Notes under the pieces: model-generated | The model's input: the letters and a program-made list of their open reading frames with translations, nothing else | What the model was told of the DNA's origin: nothing | Database searches by the model: none | Assembly: GCA_035281585.1 (NCBI GenBank) | Contig: DATEDP010000046.1 | Span: 1-52,376 of the forward strand | Reading direction: 5' to 3' | DNA from: a bacterium | Lineage (GTDB): Bacteria; UBA10199; DSSB01 | Length of the DNA stretch: 52,376 nucleotides | Position numbers and translations under genes: made by a program | Shown here: positions 27,015 to 36,772 of the stretch, piece by piece | Position numbering within the stretch: the stretch's first letter is position 1 | How the letters are laid out: every line of letters starts with the position of its first letter

Positions 27015-27403
27015 GTGAGAGTTTCGAGGAGGGCGCGGACCTCGGCTTCGATCTGGTCGCGGACCTTGCGAAAAAACTCCGGCGACTGCCCGATCGGATC
27101 GGGAATTTGCCAATCCAAGCGCCGCTTGGCCGGCACCCAAGGGCAGGCGTCGCCGCAGCCCATCGTCACCACCGCGTCGAAATCCTGGCCCCGGAATTCC
27201 TCGACCGACTTGGAGTCTTGGCCCGCGATGTCGATGCCGATCTCGGCCATGGCCTCAATCGCGCCACGAGCCACGAAGCCGGCGGGACGCGACCCGGCGC
27301 TGTAGGCCAGGACTCGATCTCCGCCGAGGCTTCTCGCCAAGCCTTCAGCCATCTGACTCCGGCAGGCGTTCCCCACGCAGACGAAGAGAATTTTTCTTTT
27401 CAT
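27005..27403 (-). CDS. arsC: Arsenate reductase, LMW-phosphatase/thioredoxin-coupled type
   Basis: 132 residues from the ATG at 27403 (GAGG upstream). The P-loop CVGNACRSQMAEG gives the catalytic Cys-X5-Arg. The MGCGDACPWVP segment holds the two further Cys of the thioredoxin-dependent arsenate reductases (S. aureus type), which ordinary low-molecular-weight tyrosine phosphatases lack. DPIGQSPEFFRKVRDQIE closes the fold. It reduces arsenate to arsenite in the cytoplasm. No arsR, arsB or acr3 is adjacent, so it is an orphan here. The last residues and the TGA stop come from repeat A2. Confidence 0.9.
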   Translation of the reverse strand: MKRKILFVCVGNACRSQMAEGLARSLGGDRVLAYSAGSRPAGFVARGAIEAMAEIGIDIAGQDSKSVEEFRGQDFDAVVTMGCGDACPWVPAKRRLDWQIPDPIGQSPEFFRKVRDQIEAEVRALLETLTSL

Positions 27404-27681
27404 GGCGGAACCTCGCACAAAATTTTGGAAAAATACTTCTTATGTACGGTACAAAATAACATCCATTAAAAAATACATTTGCTATTTATCCACAGTTTCT
27501 GTTTCATGCCCCCCGGTATTAGGGACATGTAGGGGGGAATGATCTTGGGAGCCGAGCGGAACGGCCACTGAGTCCTTCTATCGGCTTCTGTTCCTGAACC
27601 TTCTTGTTCTCAATCCGCTTAAAATTCAATTTTGAATCGTGAGCCGTCGGATGCACCCGCCACGCTCCCGGAGGATGATCG
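27404..27681. other. Divergent intergenic region with AT-rich patch
   Basis: 278 bp between arsC and the 1253-residue surface protein. An AT-rich stretch (27420-27500) interrupts the otherwise GC-rich sequence and holds TTATCCACA (27486-27494), which equals the E. coli DnaA box consensus. Only one box is seen. CCCCCC and GGGGGG flank a short spacer further right. No clear sigma-70 pair. Confidence 0.4.
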
Positions 27682-30600
27682 ATGAAACGCTTCACTTCGT
27701 TGTTGTTTTTCACCCTGTGTACGGTTCTGCTCTTCGCCGCCCAACCGGTTTCGGCGCAGACCATTGCGATTAATCCCGACGATGATGCCATCGCTTTCGG
27801 CACCGTCAATGTCGGCAGCGCCTCGGCCACCGGCACCGCATCGATCCATCGAACCAACCTTATAGGCACTGCCCCGACCATTGCCTCGGTGGTTCTTGAC
27901 GATACAGCCAACTTTTCGCTTCAGGATGAATGCACCGGCGTGACGCTGCAGAACCCGGTTACCAATCAGCCGGCGAGCTTTTGCCGCATCGGGGTCGTTT
28001 ACCATCCGACGACGGTCGCGGCTCACGCGGCCACCGTCACGATCACCAGCAATGCCGGCGGCAGCCCCCATGTCATCGATTTGAGCGGCACCGGCGTGTC
28101 CTCCGACATCGACGTCGTGGTGGATCCGATCCCCGACACTCCGGTCGGCGAGGAAAGCGCGGCCGTCACCGCCACCGTGACCAATAACGGCACGATCGAC
28201 CTCGATATCGGCGCGATCAGCATCGTCGGCGAGGACTTCACCAATTTCGCCGTGCTGAACGACAATTGCTCCAACACCACCGTTGCCCCCGCCGGAAACT
28301 GCACTTTCGAGATCGTCTTCCGGCCCAATGAAGCCGGCGCCTTCGCGGCCAACGTCAACGTTCCGAGCAGCGATCCGGCGGCGCCCAACTTCCAGGCTCT
28401 GCTTTCGGCCACCGGCCTCGTCCCCGGAATTTCGGCCCCGGCCCCGACCTTCGCCGACACGGTCGTCGGAGCCACCGACACTCAGACCATCACCGTCACC
28501 AACACCTCGGCCGATGCTTCCTTGACCATCGGTCAGATCAGCGTGGCCGGTCTCAACGCGGCGAACTTCGCCATCGATGCTTCGGCCGACGGCTGCAGCA
28601 ACACCACCGTGGCTCCCTCGGGCTCTTGCGACTTCGACGTGACTTTCGCGCCCGATGCCGTGGCCGCCTTCAGCGCCGACGCCGTCATCCCGAGCAACGA
28701 TCCGGTCAATCCCAATCTCTTGGTCGATCTCGCCGGCAACGGTTTGGCCGGCCCGGCCGTGAGCTTGAGCACCACCGCCATCGATTTCCTCGACGTTGCG
28801 GTGGGAGCCACCAGCGAGACTCAGCTGGTCCAAGTGACCAATGGCGGCACCACCGATTTGAGCGTGACCGCCGCCGCGCTGGCCACCGGCACCGATTTCG
28901 CCATCGTCAACAACACCTGCGACGGGGCGACCGTGACGCCCGGCGGCAGCTGCTTGGTCGAGGTGGTCTGCGCCCCGACGCTCACCGGCCCGCTGAACGA
29001 TTCCTTGGACATCGACAGTGACGCGGCCTCCAGCCCTGACTCGGTGACCCTGGATTGCAACGGCGTCATCGGCCAAGCCGTGAGCCTGAGCCCGACCGCC
29101 ATCGACTTCGGCGACGTCGGCGTGGGCGTCACCAGCCCCTCCCAGTTGGTCCAACTCACCAATAGCGGAACCACCAACCTGACCGTGAACAGCGTGGCCC
29201 TGGCCACCGGCACCGATTACGGCATCGTGACCGACACCTGCAGCAGCGGCACCGTGGCGCCGGGCGGCAGCTGCTTGGTCGAAGTGGTCTGCACTCCGAC
29301 GACCACCGGCTCCTTGCCCGATTCCTTGGACTTCGACACCGATGCCGATTCGAGCCCCGACTCGGTGACCTTGGACTGCGAAGGCGTCATCGGCCAAGCC
29401 GTGAGCCTGAACCCGGCCGCCCTTGACTTCGGCGACGTCGGCGTGGGCGTGACCAGCCTGGCCCAGCTTGTCCAAGTGACCAACAGCGGAACGGCGCCCT
29501 TGAACGTCACCACCGCGGCCCTGGTCACCGGCACCGACTTCCAGATCATCGGCAATACCTGCGACGGGGCGGCGATCGCGCCCGGCGGCAGCTGCTTGGT
29601 TCAGCTGGTTTGCATCCCCCAGACCGCCGCGGCCCTAACCGATTCGCTGGAGATCACCAGCGACGCCGATTCGAGCCCCGATACGGTGGACCTCGACTGC
29701 AACGGCGTCCTGGACCCGGTCCTGGTGGTCAATCCCGACGCGCTGGATTTCGGCGATGTCGGCGTGGGTCATACCAGCGTTCCCCAGGCGGTCGAAGTCA
29801 TCAACCTCGGCACCACCGATTTGATCGTGTCGGGAGCGAGCTTGACCACCGGCACCGATTTCGCCATCAGCAGCAATACCTGCGACAGCCTGCCCTTGGC
29901 GCCCGGCAGTAGCTGCATCATCGAGGTGACCTGCACCCCGACCGACGATGCGGCCCTCGGCGACACCTTGAGCATCGCCAGCAACGACCCGAACAGCCCG
30001 GCCACCGTCGACTTGGATTGCAATGGCGTGGTTGGGCCGGTGGCCGTGGCCAATCCGACGAGCATCGATTTCGGCGACGTCGGCGTGGGCAACACCAGCA
30101 CCGGCCAGATCGTCCAATTCACCAATAGCGGCAGCACCGACTTGACCGTCACCACCGCGGCCTTGACCGGCGGCACCGACTTCGAGATCACCAGCAACAC
30201 CTGCGACGGTGCGGTCGTGGCGCCCGGCGGCAGCTGCTTGGTCCAAGTGGCCTGCAGCCCGACCACCACCGGCCCGCTGTCCGATTCCTTGGATCTGAGC
30301 AGTGACGATCCCAACAGCCCGCTCTCGGTTGGCCTGGATTGCGAAGGCATCGTCGGGCCCGGAGTGGCGGTCATGCCGCCGAGCCAGGATTTCGGCGAGG
30401 TGATCGTCGGCCAGACCAGTCAGGTCCATGTCAGCCAGATCGTCAACACCGGCATCACCAACCTCAGCGTCACCAGTGTGACGGTCACCTCGGGTGGCGC
30501 CGATTTCACCGTGACCAGCACCACCTGCAACGGCGCGGGCCTGCCTCCCGGCGGCACCTGCATCATCCAGGCGGTCTGCAATCCGAGCTCGACCGGAGCC

Positions 30601-31443
30601 CTCATCGGCACGGTTGAGATCGTCAGCGATGCGCCCTCGAGCCCCAATGAGCTCCAGCTCCTCTGCGACGGCGTCCAATCCTCGATCGGCACCGCCGGCA
30701 GCGGAGCCTTCGGCAACGTCAACGTCGGCAGCCAGGGCGGTCCCAACACGATCATCCTGACGAACGAGGGCGATGCCGATCTGACGATCGGCACGCTGAC
30801 CCGCGTCGGCGAAGACACCACCCAGTTCAGCCTCAGCAATGACGAATGCTCGGGCCAGATCCTGGCGCCGGGCGAAGACTGCTCTTTTGACGCGGTTTTC
30901 ACCCCGACGGCCGGTGGATCCTTCTCCGACACCGTGCTGATCCCGAACGACTCGGGAACGCCGAGCTTCACCTTCAACCTGACCGGCACCGGCATCGTCC
31001 CGGTTCCGCCGGGAGTCGGCAAGCTCCAGATCAAGACCAATGTTTTGGACTTTGATTTGGAGACCAGCTCTTCCGACAGCCAGAGCACGACCATCACCAA
31101 CATCGGCGATGGCTCGGTCCAGATTGCCGCTCTGACCTTGGAAGGCGACTCCCAGTTCACCCAGGTGAACGACTGCGACGGCCAAACCTTGGCGCCGGGA
31201 GCCAGCTGCACCGTCACCGCAACCTTCCAGAGCGGTGGCGCTTCCGGCAGCTTCAGCGCCGTGGTTTCGGTGGACTCCGATCCCGAGACCACCGACTTCC
31301 TGGTCCTCTTGGGAAGCGCCATCAATGACGAGGTCGGCGGCGGCGGTTGCTCCCTCGGCGCCGGCGTCACTCCGATGGGCGCGGCCTGGATCTGGCTCTT
31401 GCCGGTCCTGGGGATCGGCGTCCTGCGGCGCCGAACTCGCTAG
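27682..31443 (+). CDS. Giant choice-of-anchor-D (ASH-type) surface protein with sorting tail
   Basis: 1253 residues. A signal peptide (ends SAQTIAINP) is followed by about eleven immunoglobulin-like ASH/choice-of-anchor-D domains of ~107 residues. Each starts with a strand like LDFGDVGVG and contains TNSGTTxLTV, TCDGAxVAPGGSCLVEVVC (a conserved Cys pair) and SDDPNSP. Six central domains (28755-30680) are near-identical with a ~320-bp period. The C-terminus EVGGGGCSLGAGVTPMG, then a hydrophobic segment and RRRTR, is a Gly/Cys-TM-Arg sorting signal as at 3503 and 34313. The SD is GGAGG. Probably a long surface stalk or adhesin-like fibre; no catalytic domain is visible. Confidence 0.9.
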   Translation: MKRFTSLLFFTLCTVLLFAAQPVSAQTIAINPDDDAIAFGTVNVGSASATGTASIHRTNLIGTAPTIASVVLDDTANFSLQDECTGVTLQNPVTNQPASFCRIGVVYHPTTVAAHAATVTITSNAGGSPHVIDLSGTGVSSDIDVVVDPIPDTPVGEESAAVTATVTNNGTIDLDIGAISIVGEDFTNFAVLNDNCSNTTVAPAGNCTFEIVFRPNEAGAFAANVNVPSSDPAAPNFQALLSATGLVPGISAPAPTFADTVVGATDTQTITVTNTSADASLTIGQISVAGLNAANFAIDASADGCSNTTVAPSGSCDFDVTFAPDAVAAFSADAVIPSNDPVNPNLLVDLAGNGLAGPAVSLSTTAIDFLDVAVGATSETQLVQVTNGGTTDLSVTAAALATGTDFAIVNNTCDGATVTPGGSCLVEVVCAPTLTGPLNDSLDIDSDAASSPDSVTLDCNGVIGQAVSLSPTAIDFGDVGVGVTSPSQLVQLTNSGTTNLTVNSVALATGTDYGIVTDTCSSGTVAPGGSCLVEVVCTPTTTGSLPDSLDFDTDADSSPDSVTLDCEGVIGQAVSLNPAALDFGDVGVGVTSLAQLVQVTNSGTAPLNVTTAALVTGTDFQIIGNTCDGAAIAPGGSCLVQLVCIPQTAAALTDSLEITSDADSSPDTVDLDCNGVLDPVLVVNPDALDFGDVGVGHTSVPQAVEVINLGTTDLIVSGASLTTGTDFAISSNTCDSLPLAPGSSCIIEVTCTPTDDAALGDTLSIASNDPNSPATVDLDCNGVVGPVAVANPTSIDFGDVGVGNTSTGQIVQFTNSGSTDLTVTTAALTGGTDFEITSNTCDGAVVAPGGSCLVQVACSPTTTGPLSDSLDLSSDDPNSPLSVGLDCEGIVGPGVAVMPPSQDFGEVIVGQTSQVHVSQIVNTGITNLSVTSVTVTSGGADFTVTSTTCNGAGLPPGGTCIIQAVCNPSSTGALIGTVEIVSDAPSSPNELQLLCDGVQSSIGTAGSGAFGNVNVGSQGGPNTIILTNEGDADLTIGTLTRVGEDTTQFSLSNDECSGQILAPGEDCSFDAVFTPTAGGSFSDTVLIPNDSGTPSFTFNLTGTGIVPVPPGVGKLQIKTNVLDFDLETSSSDSQSTTITNIGDGSVQIAALTLEGDSQFTQVNDCDGQTLAPGASCTVTATFQSGGASGSFSAVVSVDSDPETTDFLVLLGSAINDEVGGGGCSLGAGVTPMGAAWIWLLPVLGIGVLRRRTR
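28755..30680 (+). repeat. Six tandem ~320-bp coding repeats
   Basis: Repeats start near 28755, 29080, 29398, 29720, 30045 and 30365, at strands like VSLSPTAIDFGDVGVG. High DNA similarity makes repeat-number variation by recombination likely, and also makes assembly collapse possible. Confidence 0.85.
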
Positions 31444-31464
31444 TCCGCTGATTTCCTGATTCCC

Positions 31465-31497
31465 AAGGCGGGAGAAGAAATTCTCCCGCCTTTTTTT
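31465..31497 (+). terminator. Intrinsic terminator after the surface protein
   Basis: GGCGGGAGAA, loop GAAA, TTCTCCCGCC, then seven T, just downstream of the stop at 31443. Confidence 0.92.
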
Positions 31498-31532
31498 ATG
31501 GATTGATTTGAAGCCTCAAGCCCAATATAGGC

Positions 31533-31562
31533 TTGCCCGCCGTCATGGGCCTGGCCCATAAT
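31533..31562 (+). promoter_or_regulatory. Candidate promoter of efp
   Basis: TTGCCC (31533-31538), 18-bp spacer, CATAAT (31557-31562), about 33 bp before the ATG. Confidence 0.45.
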
Positions 31563-31594
31563 TGAATTTGCCATAGAATTTAAGGAGTTACCCG

Positions 31595-32152
31595 ATGAAC
31601 GCCAACCAAGTCCGCCCTGGAATGATCGTCGAATGGGAAGGCCAGCCTTATTACGTGATGGAGTCGATTCACCGCACGCCCGGCAACCTCCGGGCCTTCA
31701 TGCAGATCAAGATGCGCAACATCAAGAACGGCAATCAGGTCGAGCAGCGCTTCGCCACCTCGGATCGGATCGAAAAGATCACCCTCCAGGCCCAGAAGAT
31801 GCAGTTTCTTTATCAGGAAGGCGACGGCTACCACTTCATGAACACCGAGAACTATGAGCAGGTCCAGCTCAACGCCAAGGACTTGGGCGACGCGGTGAAC
31901 TTCCTGCTGCCCGACACCGTCATCGACGTTCAATTTTACGAGGAGAAGCCGATCGGCGTGCAGCTACCCAAGATCATGGAGTTCGAGATCATCGAGACCG
32001 AGCCGGCCTTGAAGGGCCAAACCGCGACCTCGAGCTACAAGCCGGCCAAGATCGTCACCGGCCTCACCATCAAGGTCCCGCAATTCATCAGCCCGGGCGA
32101 GAAGGTTCGGATCGACACCGAGACCCACGACTACCTCGAGCGGGCGAAATGA
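31595..32152 (+). CDS. efp: Elongation factor P
   Basis: 185 residues, the usual three-domain length. It relieves ribosome stalling at polyproline. The C-terminal signature is KVPQFISPGEKVRIDTETHDYLER. In the N-terminal domain the loop that carries the modified residue reads TPGNLRAF, so the position of E. coli Lys34 (PGKGQAF) is Asn31 with Arg33 two residues on. Beta-lysylation of Lys is therefore not possible at that site. The same kind of tip is, as I recall, found in other phyla. AAGGAG precedes the ATG. The TGA stop forms the base of a hairpin at 32150-32176. Confidence 0.95.
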   Translation: MNANQVRPGMIVEWEGQPYYVMESIHRTPGNLRAFMQIKMRNIKNGNQVEQRFATSDRIEKITLQAQKMQFLYQEGDGYHFMNTENYEQVQLNAKDLGDAVNFLLPDTVIDVQFYEEKPIGVQLPKIMEFEIIETEPALKGQTATSSYKPAKIVTGLTIKVPQFISPGEKVRIDTETHDYLERAK

Positions 32153-32176
32153 CAAGGTCGCCGAGCGACCTTGTCA
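32150..32176 (+). terminator. Hairpin at the end of efp
   Basis: A perfect 11-bp stem, TGACAAGGTCG with CGACCTTGTCA, loop CCGAG. It starts on the efp stop codon and has no T-run, so a terminator role is uncertain. It merges into repeat B2. Confidence 0.5.
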
Positions 32177-32368
32177 TCCTGAGCGAAGCGAAGGATCTGC
32201 GACCTCCCAAGGTTCTTTGAAAGGTCTAAGCCGCTTCGTCTTCTCGGACTACCATCAAAAGATACGAAGGTATTCCGTATCCAAAAGTTTCTTGGCCAGT
32301 CGCAGACCCTTCCCCCCAGTCTCACTCGAACCTGACGGCGTTCGACTGGGGCCCCCGCTCAGGATGAC
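32173..32368. repeat. Palindrome-ended repeat element, family B copy 2
   Basis: Begins GTCATCCTGAGCGAAGCGAA and ends CTCAGGATGAC. Long similarity to 8418-8618, including the internal blocks TCGGACTACCATCA, TTGGCCAGTCGCAGA and CTCACTCGAACCTG. It fills the convergent efp/lipoprotein junction. Confidence 0.85.
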
Positions 32369-32378
32369 GCTGCTTTGC

Positions 32379-33146
32379 TTACGATGACGTAGCCCGAAAT
32401 CCCGAAGAGCAGCTCGGCCGCGGAATCATCTGCCGCACCTCCAGGTCGATCTGGGGATTGGAAGGCGGCCGGGCCTTTTGGGCTTGAGCGCAGGGCATCT
32501 GCGAGATTTCCCAAAAACAACTTTCCAGGCTGGTTTCGACGGCCTCGAGCTCGCCGGAATCGAGCTCAACCTGCATCTCCCGCAGCGATTGACCGCCGGA
32601 TCCGCCGAGCGAAGGTGCCAGCCCCGGAACGTCCAAGATCGTCTCGGTGCAAGAGCCGGCGTCGGCCTCGGCGCCGCACTCGGTGAGGCGGGCGCAGAGC
32701 CGCTCGGCCACTCCCAACGCCGCCAGCTTGAAGTCCGGCTGCCGCAGCGCCTTGGGGTTCAGGACCGACGATTCCAGTTCCACCGGCTGGCCGTCGAGCG
32801 CCAGAGTCGCCTCGCTCAGCTGGCCGCTGTCGTCGAAGAAGAGCTGGGCATCGAGGTCGGTTCCGTCGCCGAAAGTCGCGGTGACCTGCGCGAAGGCTTC
32901 GGCGGTTTCGAGGGTCGCCGGCACCGTTTCGAATTCGTTTTCCAGGATGCGGGTCGCGGCAACGCTGCCGTCTTCGGCGAAATCCAAGAGGAAAGTCTCG
33001 GGGCGCTCCTTGGGGGTCAGGGTCAGGACCTTGCCTTTGAGATCCGGATTTCCGACTTCGATCCCCTTGTTGGGAACCGAGCCGCAGGCGCTGAGGATCG
33101 CCAGCAATAGCCACAGCGGCGTCCAGCGCGACATTCTGTTATTCAT
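32379..33146 (-). CDS. Lipoprotein with GNPDL motif, partner of the TIGR02147 protein
   Basis: 255 residues. A lipoprotein signal ends in LSAC (Cys near residue 21), followed by SVPNKGIEVGNPDLKGKV. GxxxGNP just after the lipid-attachment Cys recurs in lipoproteins encoded next to TIGR02147 proteins. The middle is beta-rich, and the C-terminal half is helical with several Cys (LCARLTECGAEADAGSC, SCFWEISQMPC). ATG 33146 has GGGGG upstream; the alternative ATG 33134 has none. It overlaps the end of the upstream gene by 8 bp, so the pair is coupled. Function unknown. Confidence 0.8.
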   Translation of the reverse strand: MNNRMSRWTPLWLLLAILSACGSVPNKGIEVGNPDLKGKVLTLTPKERPETFLLDFAEDGSVAATRILENEFETVPATLETAEAFAQVTATFGDGTDLDAQLFFDDSGQLSEATLALDGQPVELESSVLNPKALRQPDFKLAALGVAERLCARLTECGAEADAGSCTETILDVPGLAPSLGGSGGQSLREMQVELDSGELEAVETSLESCFWEISQMPCAQAQKARPPSNPQIDLEVRQMIPRPSCSSGFRATSS

Positions 33147-33984
33147 GAGAGCCCCCGTTCGATTTGCTGACCTTAAACATTTGAAAATTGAGATGCGCCA
33201 CGAATTCGGCCGGATTTTCCCGGTCCTCCTCCAACAGGGAATGGAGCCGCTTGCGGAAGCGCTGGATCTCCTGCTTCGCCTTCTGGAAGGTCTTCTTGGA
33301 TGTGGCGATGGTCAATGCCGAGAATTCGCGGTCGGCGGCCGCTTCTTTCATGACCGCCCGCGCGGCCAACTGCGACATCTGCTGGTGGAAGAGGGCGATC
33401 GAGACCGATTGGACCTCGTCGGGAGTGGAGAGCATGGCCTCGCGCCGGACCAAGCTGCCGTCCTTTTCCTCGTCGAGCAGGCCCAAGGCCTTGAGCTCTT
33501 GAACCGCTTGCTTGACCTGCTTGAGGTCGATCGGCGGGTTGAGGTTTTTCTGGATCGAGCGCAAATCCTTGCCGCCGTTTCCGGGCAACCGGACCAACTC
33601 GAGGATCGCGACGTAATACCAATGGGCGAAGAGACGATATTGGGCCCAGCGCAGCGGCTTGGCCGAGGCGAAGCGCCGGTGCTGCGAGAGCTCGAGATAA
33701 TGTCGGTTCTTGTCTTCGTTGTTTCGGGCTTGGTTGAAACGGACCAGCGAATGGAAATATTTTTTTTCGGACTCGTTGAGCTTGAAGCCGCGGGCGATCT
33801 TCTCGATGCCTTCCTCGGCCAAGTTTCGTTTTCCGTCCATGACCAGCTTCAGGAAGCCGGAGGATTGGATCCCGGCCAGGCGATTGAAGGCCCGGTAAGA
33901 GAAGAGGGCGTTGCGCGCCTTGGCCTCCTCAAACTTTTTCTTTAAAAAGCGCCGGTAGTCCGTGAAATCGAAAATGGAAACCAT
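33139..33984 (-). CDS. TIGR02147-family protein
   Basis: 281 residues from the ATG at 33984; the frame extends 14 codons further but the family starts here (MVSIFDFTDYRRFLKKKFEE). The following FSYRAFNRLAGIQSSGFLKLV and GKRNLAEEGIEKIARGFKL form a helix-turn-helix-like N-terminal part (DUF4423/TIGR02147). The rest is helical, with EKKYFHSLVRFNQA. Such proteins are found mainly in Fibrobacteres and delta-type lineages, are uncharacterised, and are suspected to be regulators. Coupled to the downstream lipoprotein by an 8-bp overlap. Confidence 0.82.
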   Translation of the reverse strand: MVSIFDFTDYRRFLKKKFEEAKARNALFSYRAFNRLAGIQSSGFLKLVMDGKRNLAEEGIEKIARGFKLNESEKKYFHSLVRFNQARNNEDKNRHYLELSQHRRFASAKPLRWAQYRLFAHWYYVAILELVRLPGNGGKDLRSIQKNLNPPIDLKQVKQAVQELKALGLLDEEKDGSLVRREAMLSTPDEVQSVSIALFHQQMSQLAARAVMKEAAADREFSALTIATSKKTFQKAKQEIQRFRKRLHSLLEEDRENPAEFVAHLNFQMFKVSKSNGGSHE

Positions 33985-34312
33985 CGAGATGAACAGTCCT
34001 ATGTCAGAACTTTTCGGGGCTGGCAAGCCGCTTGGAATTCCTGGAGCCGGCGCATTTTTCGTTTTCTCCAGAAAACATGCCTTCGGCCGCCGGCCCTCGG
34101 CGAACCTTCGTAAATATATTAGTTAAATCAATAACTTAAAAACGTCCCCGTCCCCTTCGGCCGATTCCGAGCTTGGAAAAAAAATCAAGGGCGACAGAAA
34201 ACAGCGCTTAGCCCTTGCGGGCCTTGGTTGAACCTGAAGATATAGCCATCGTTCCGTGCATTTTAATGTCCAAGGCCGGGCGCCTCGACGGGCCCTAGGT
34301 AAGGAGTCCCTC
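33985..34312. other. 328-bp divergent region with inverted repeats
   Basis: Separates the TIGR02147 gene from the cysteine-rich surface gene. It holds GTTTTCT-CC-AGAAAAC (34061-34076), an AT-rich patch near 34110-34140, and CAAGGGC/GCCCTTG (34186-34192, 34211-34217; loop 18). SD AAGGAG (34301) serves the plus-strand ATG. No convincing -35/-10 pair and no recognised riboswitch. Confidence 0.5.
34061..34076. promoter_or_regulatory. Candidate operator (inverted repeat)
   Basis: Seven-base arms GTTTTCT and AGAAAAC separated by CC, about 77 bp upstream of the TIGR02147 start and within the divergent region. Confidence 0.35.
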
Positions 34313-36067
<1,755 letters not shown>

Positions 36068-36096
36068 GTTTTCGTTCCAAGGTCCGCTAGGAACGG

Positions 36097-36122
36097 GGGC
36101 GGGGGGACTCTAACCCCCGCCC
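36097..36122 (+). terminator. GC hairpin after the cysteine-rich gene
   Basis: GGGCGGGGG pairs with CCCCCGCCC around an 8-nt loop. No T-run, so termination is uncertain. Confidence 0.4.
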
Positions 36123-36124
36123 TA

Positions 36125-36153
36125 CTTACATTGGAGGGCTTCGAGCATAAAAT
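36125..36153 (+). promoter_or_regulatory. Candidate promoter of the bacterioferritin-like gene
   Basis: CTTACA (36125-36130), 17-bp spacer, TAAAAT (36148-36153). Confidence 0.45.
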
Positions 36154-36221
36154 GGTTGCTTAACCGGCCGGTGCCGGTCATCATACCGGGCGTTGTTTTC
36201 TTTAAACAAACCGGAGCAATC

Positions 36222-36662
36222 ATGAGCAACCTCGAACCCGTCGCCGACAAAAAAATCCTCGATTGCCTCAATAAAATATTTCGCAAGGAGATGGCCGGCA
36301 TCCACCGCTATCTGCATTATTCCTTCATGATCATGGGCCATAACCGGATCCCGATCCAAAAGTGGTTTCGGGACAAGGCCAACGAGAACATGCTGCACGC
36401 CGTCGTGATCGGCGAGAAGATCACGGCCCTGGGCGGTCACCCTTCGCTGGAGAGCGCCGCGGTGCCCGAAACCAAGTCCCATCTCATCGACGACATCCTG
36501 AAAGAGAGCTACGACTTCGAGAAAGATGCCCTCCAAGACTACGTCGAGCTGGTCAAGCTTTCGGCCGATGATATCGCCTTGGACGAAATGGCTCGCGAGT
36601 TCGTCCGCCAGGAAACCGAGCACCTCGAAGAAGTCGCCAAGATGATCCGCAAGAACAAGTAG
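36222..36662 (+). CDS. Bacterioferritin-like ferritin-superfamily protein
   Basis: 146 residues from the ATG at 36222 (GGAG upstream). It is a four-helix bundle with likely di-iron ligands Glu23 (helix A), His59 (helix B), Glu100 (helix C), and Glu131 and His134 (QETEH, helix D). Met57 sits two residues before His59, where bacterioferritin has its haem-ligand Met. The helix-B Glu is at -4 (Glu55) rather than the usual -3, where Asn56 is found. It would oxidise and store iron, or protect against peroxide. GHNRIPIQKWFRDKANE is typical of a bacterioferritin subgroup. The TAG stop is part of repeat C. Confidence 0.82.
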   Translation: MSNLEPVADKKILDCLNKIFRKEMAGIHRYLHYSFMIMGHNRIPIQKWFRDKANENMLHAVVIGEKITALGGHPSLESAAVPETKSHLIDDILKESYDFEKDALQDYVELVKLSADDIALDEMAREFVRQETEHLEEVAKMIRKNK

Positions 36663-36758
36663 GGGCACCCCTTGCGGGTGCCCGGGGTCACTCCTTGCGG
36701 GTGCCCGGGTTGTCAGTGAACCGCCCGTAGATCGGGCAGCCGCAAGGGCTGCCCCTAC
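36659..36758. repeat. Palindrome-ended repeat element, family C
   Basis: Begins GTAGGGGCA and ends TGCCCCTAC. Internal blocks are CTTGCGGGTGCCCGGG (two near-identical copies) and GGGCAGCCGCAAGGGC. The bacterioferritin stop (TAG, 36660-36662) is in its first bases. Confidence 0.85.
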
Positions 36759-36772
36759 AATCAAGATTTGCT

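Noticed and set aside
27486-27494. Replication origin
   Set aside because: One DnaA-box-like site only, and no dnaA, dnaN, gyrB or parAB nearby.
29635-31185. 516-codon frame antisense to the repeat surface protein
   Set aside because: Produced by the tandem repeats and GC bias; the sense frame has a signal peptide and sorting tail.
34130-34312. Possible cyclic-di-GMP riboswitch before the cysteine-rich surface gene
   Set aside because: The conserved GGGCAAA and GACGCAAAGCC blocks are absent; only simple inverted repeats are present.
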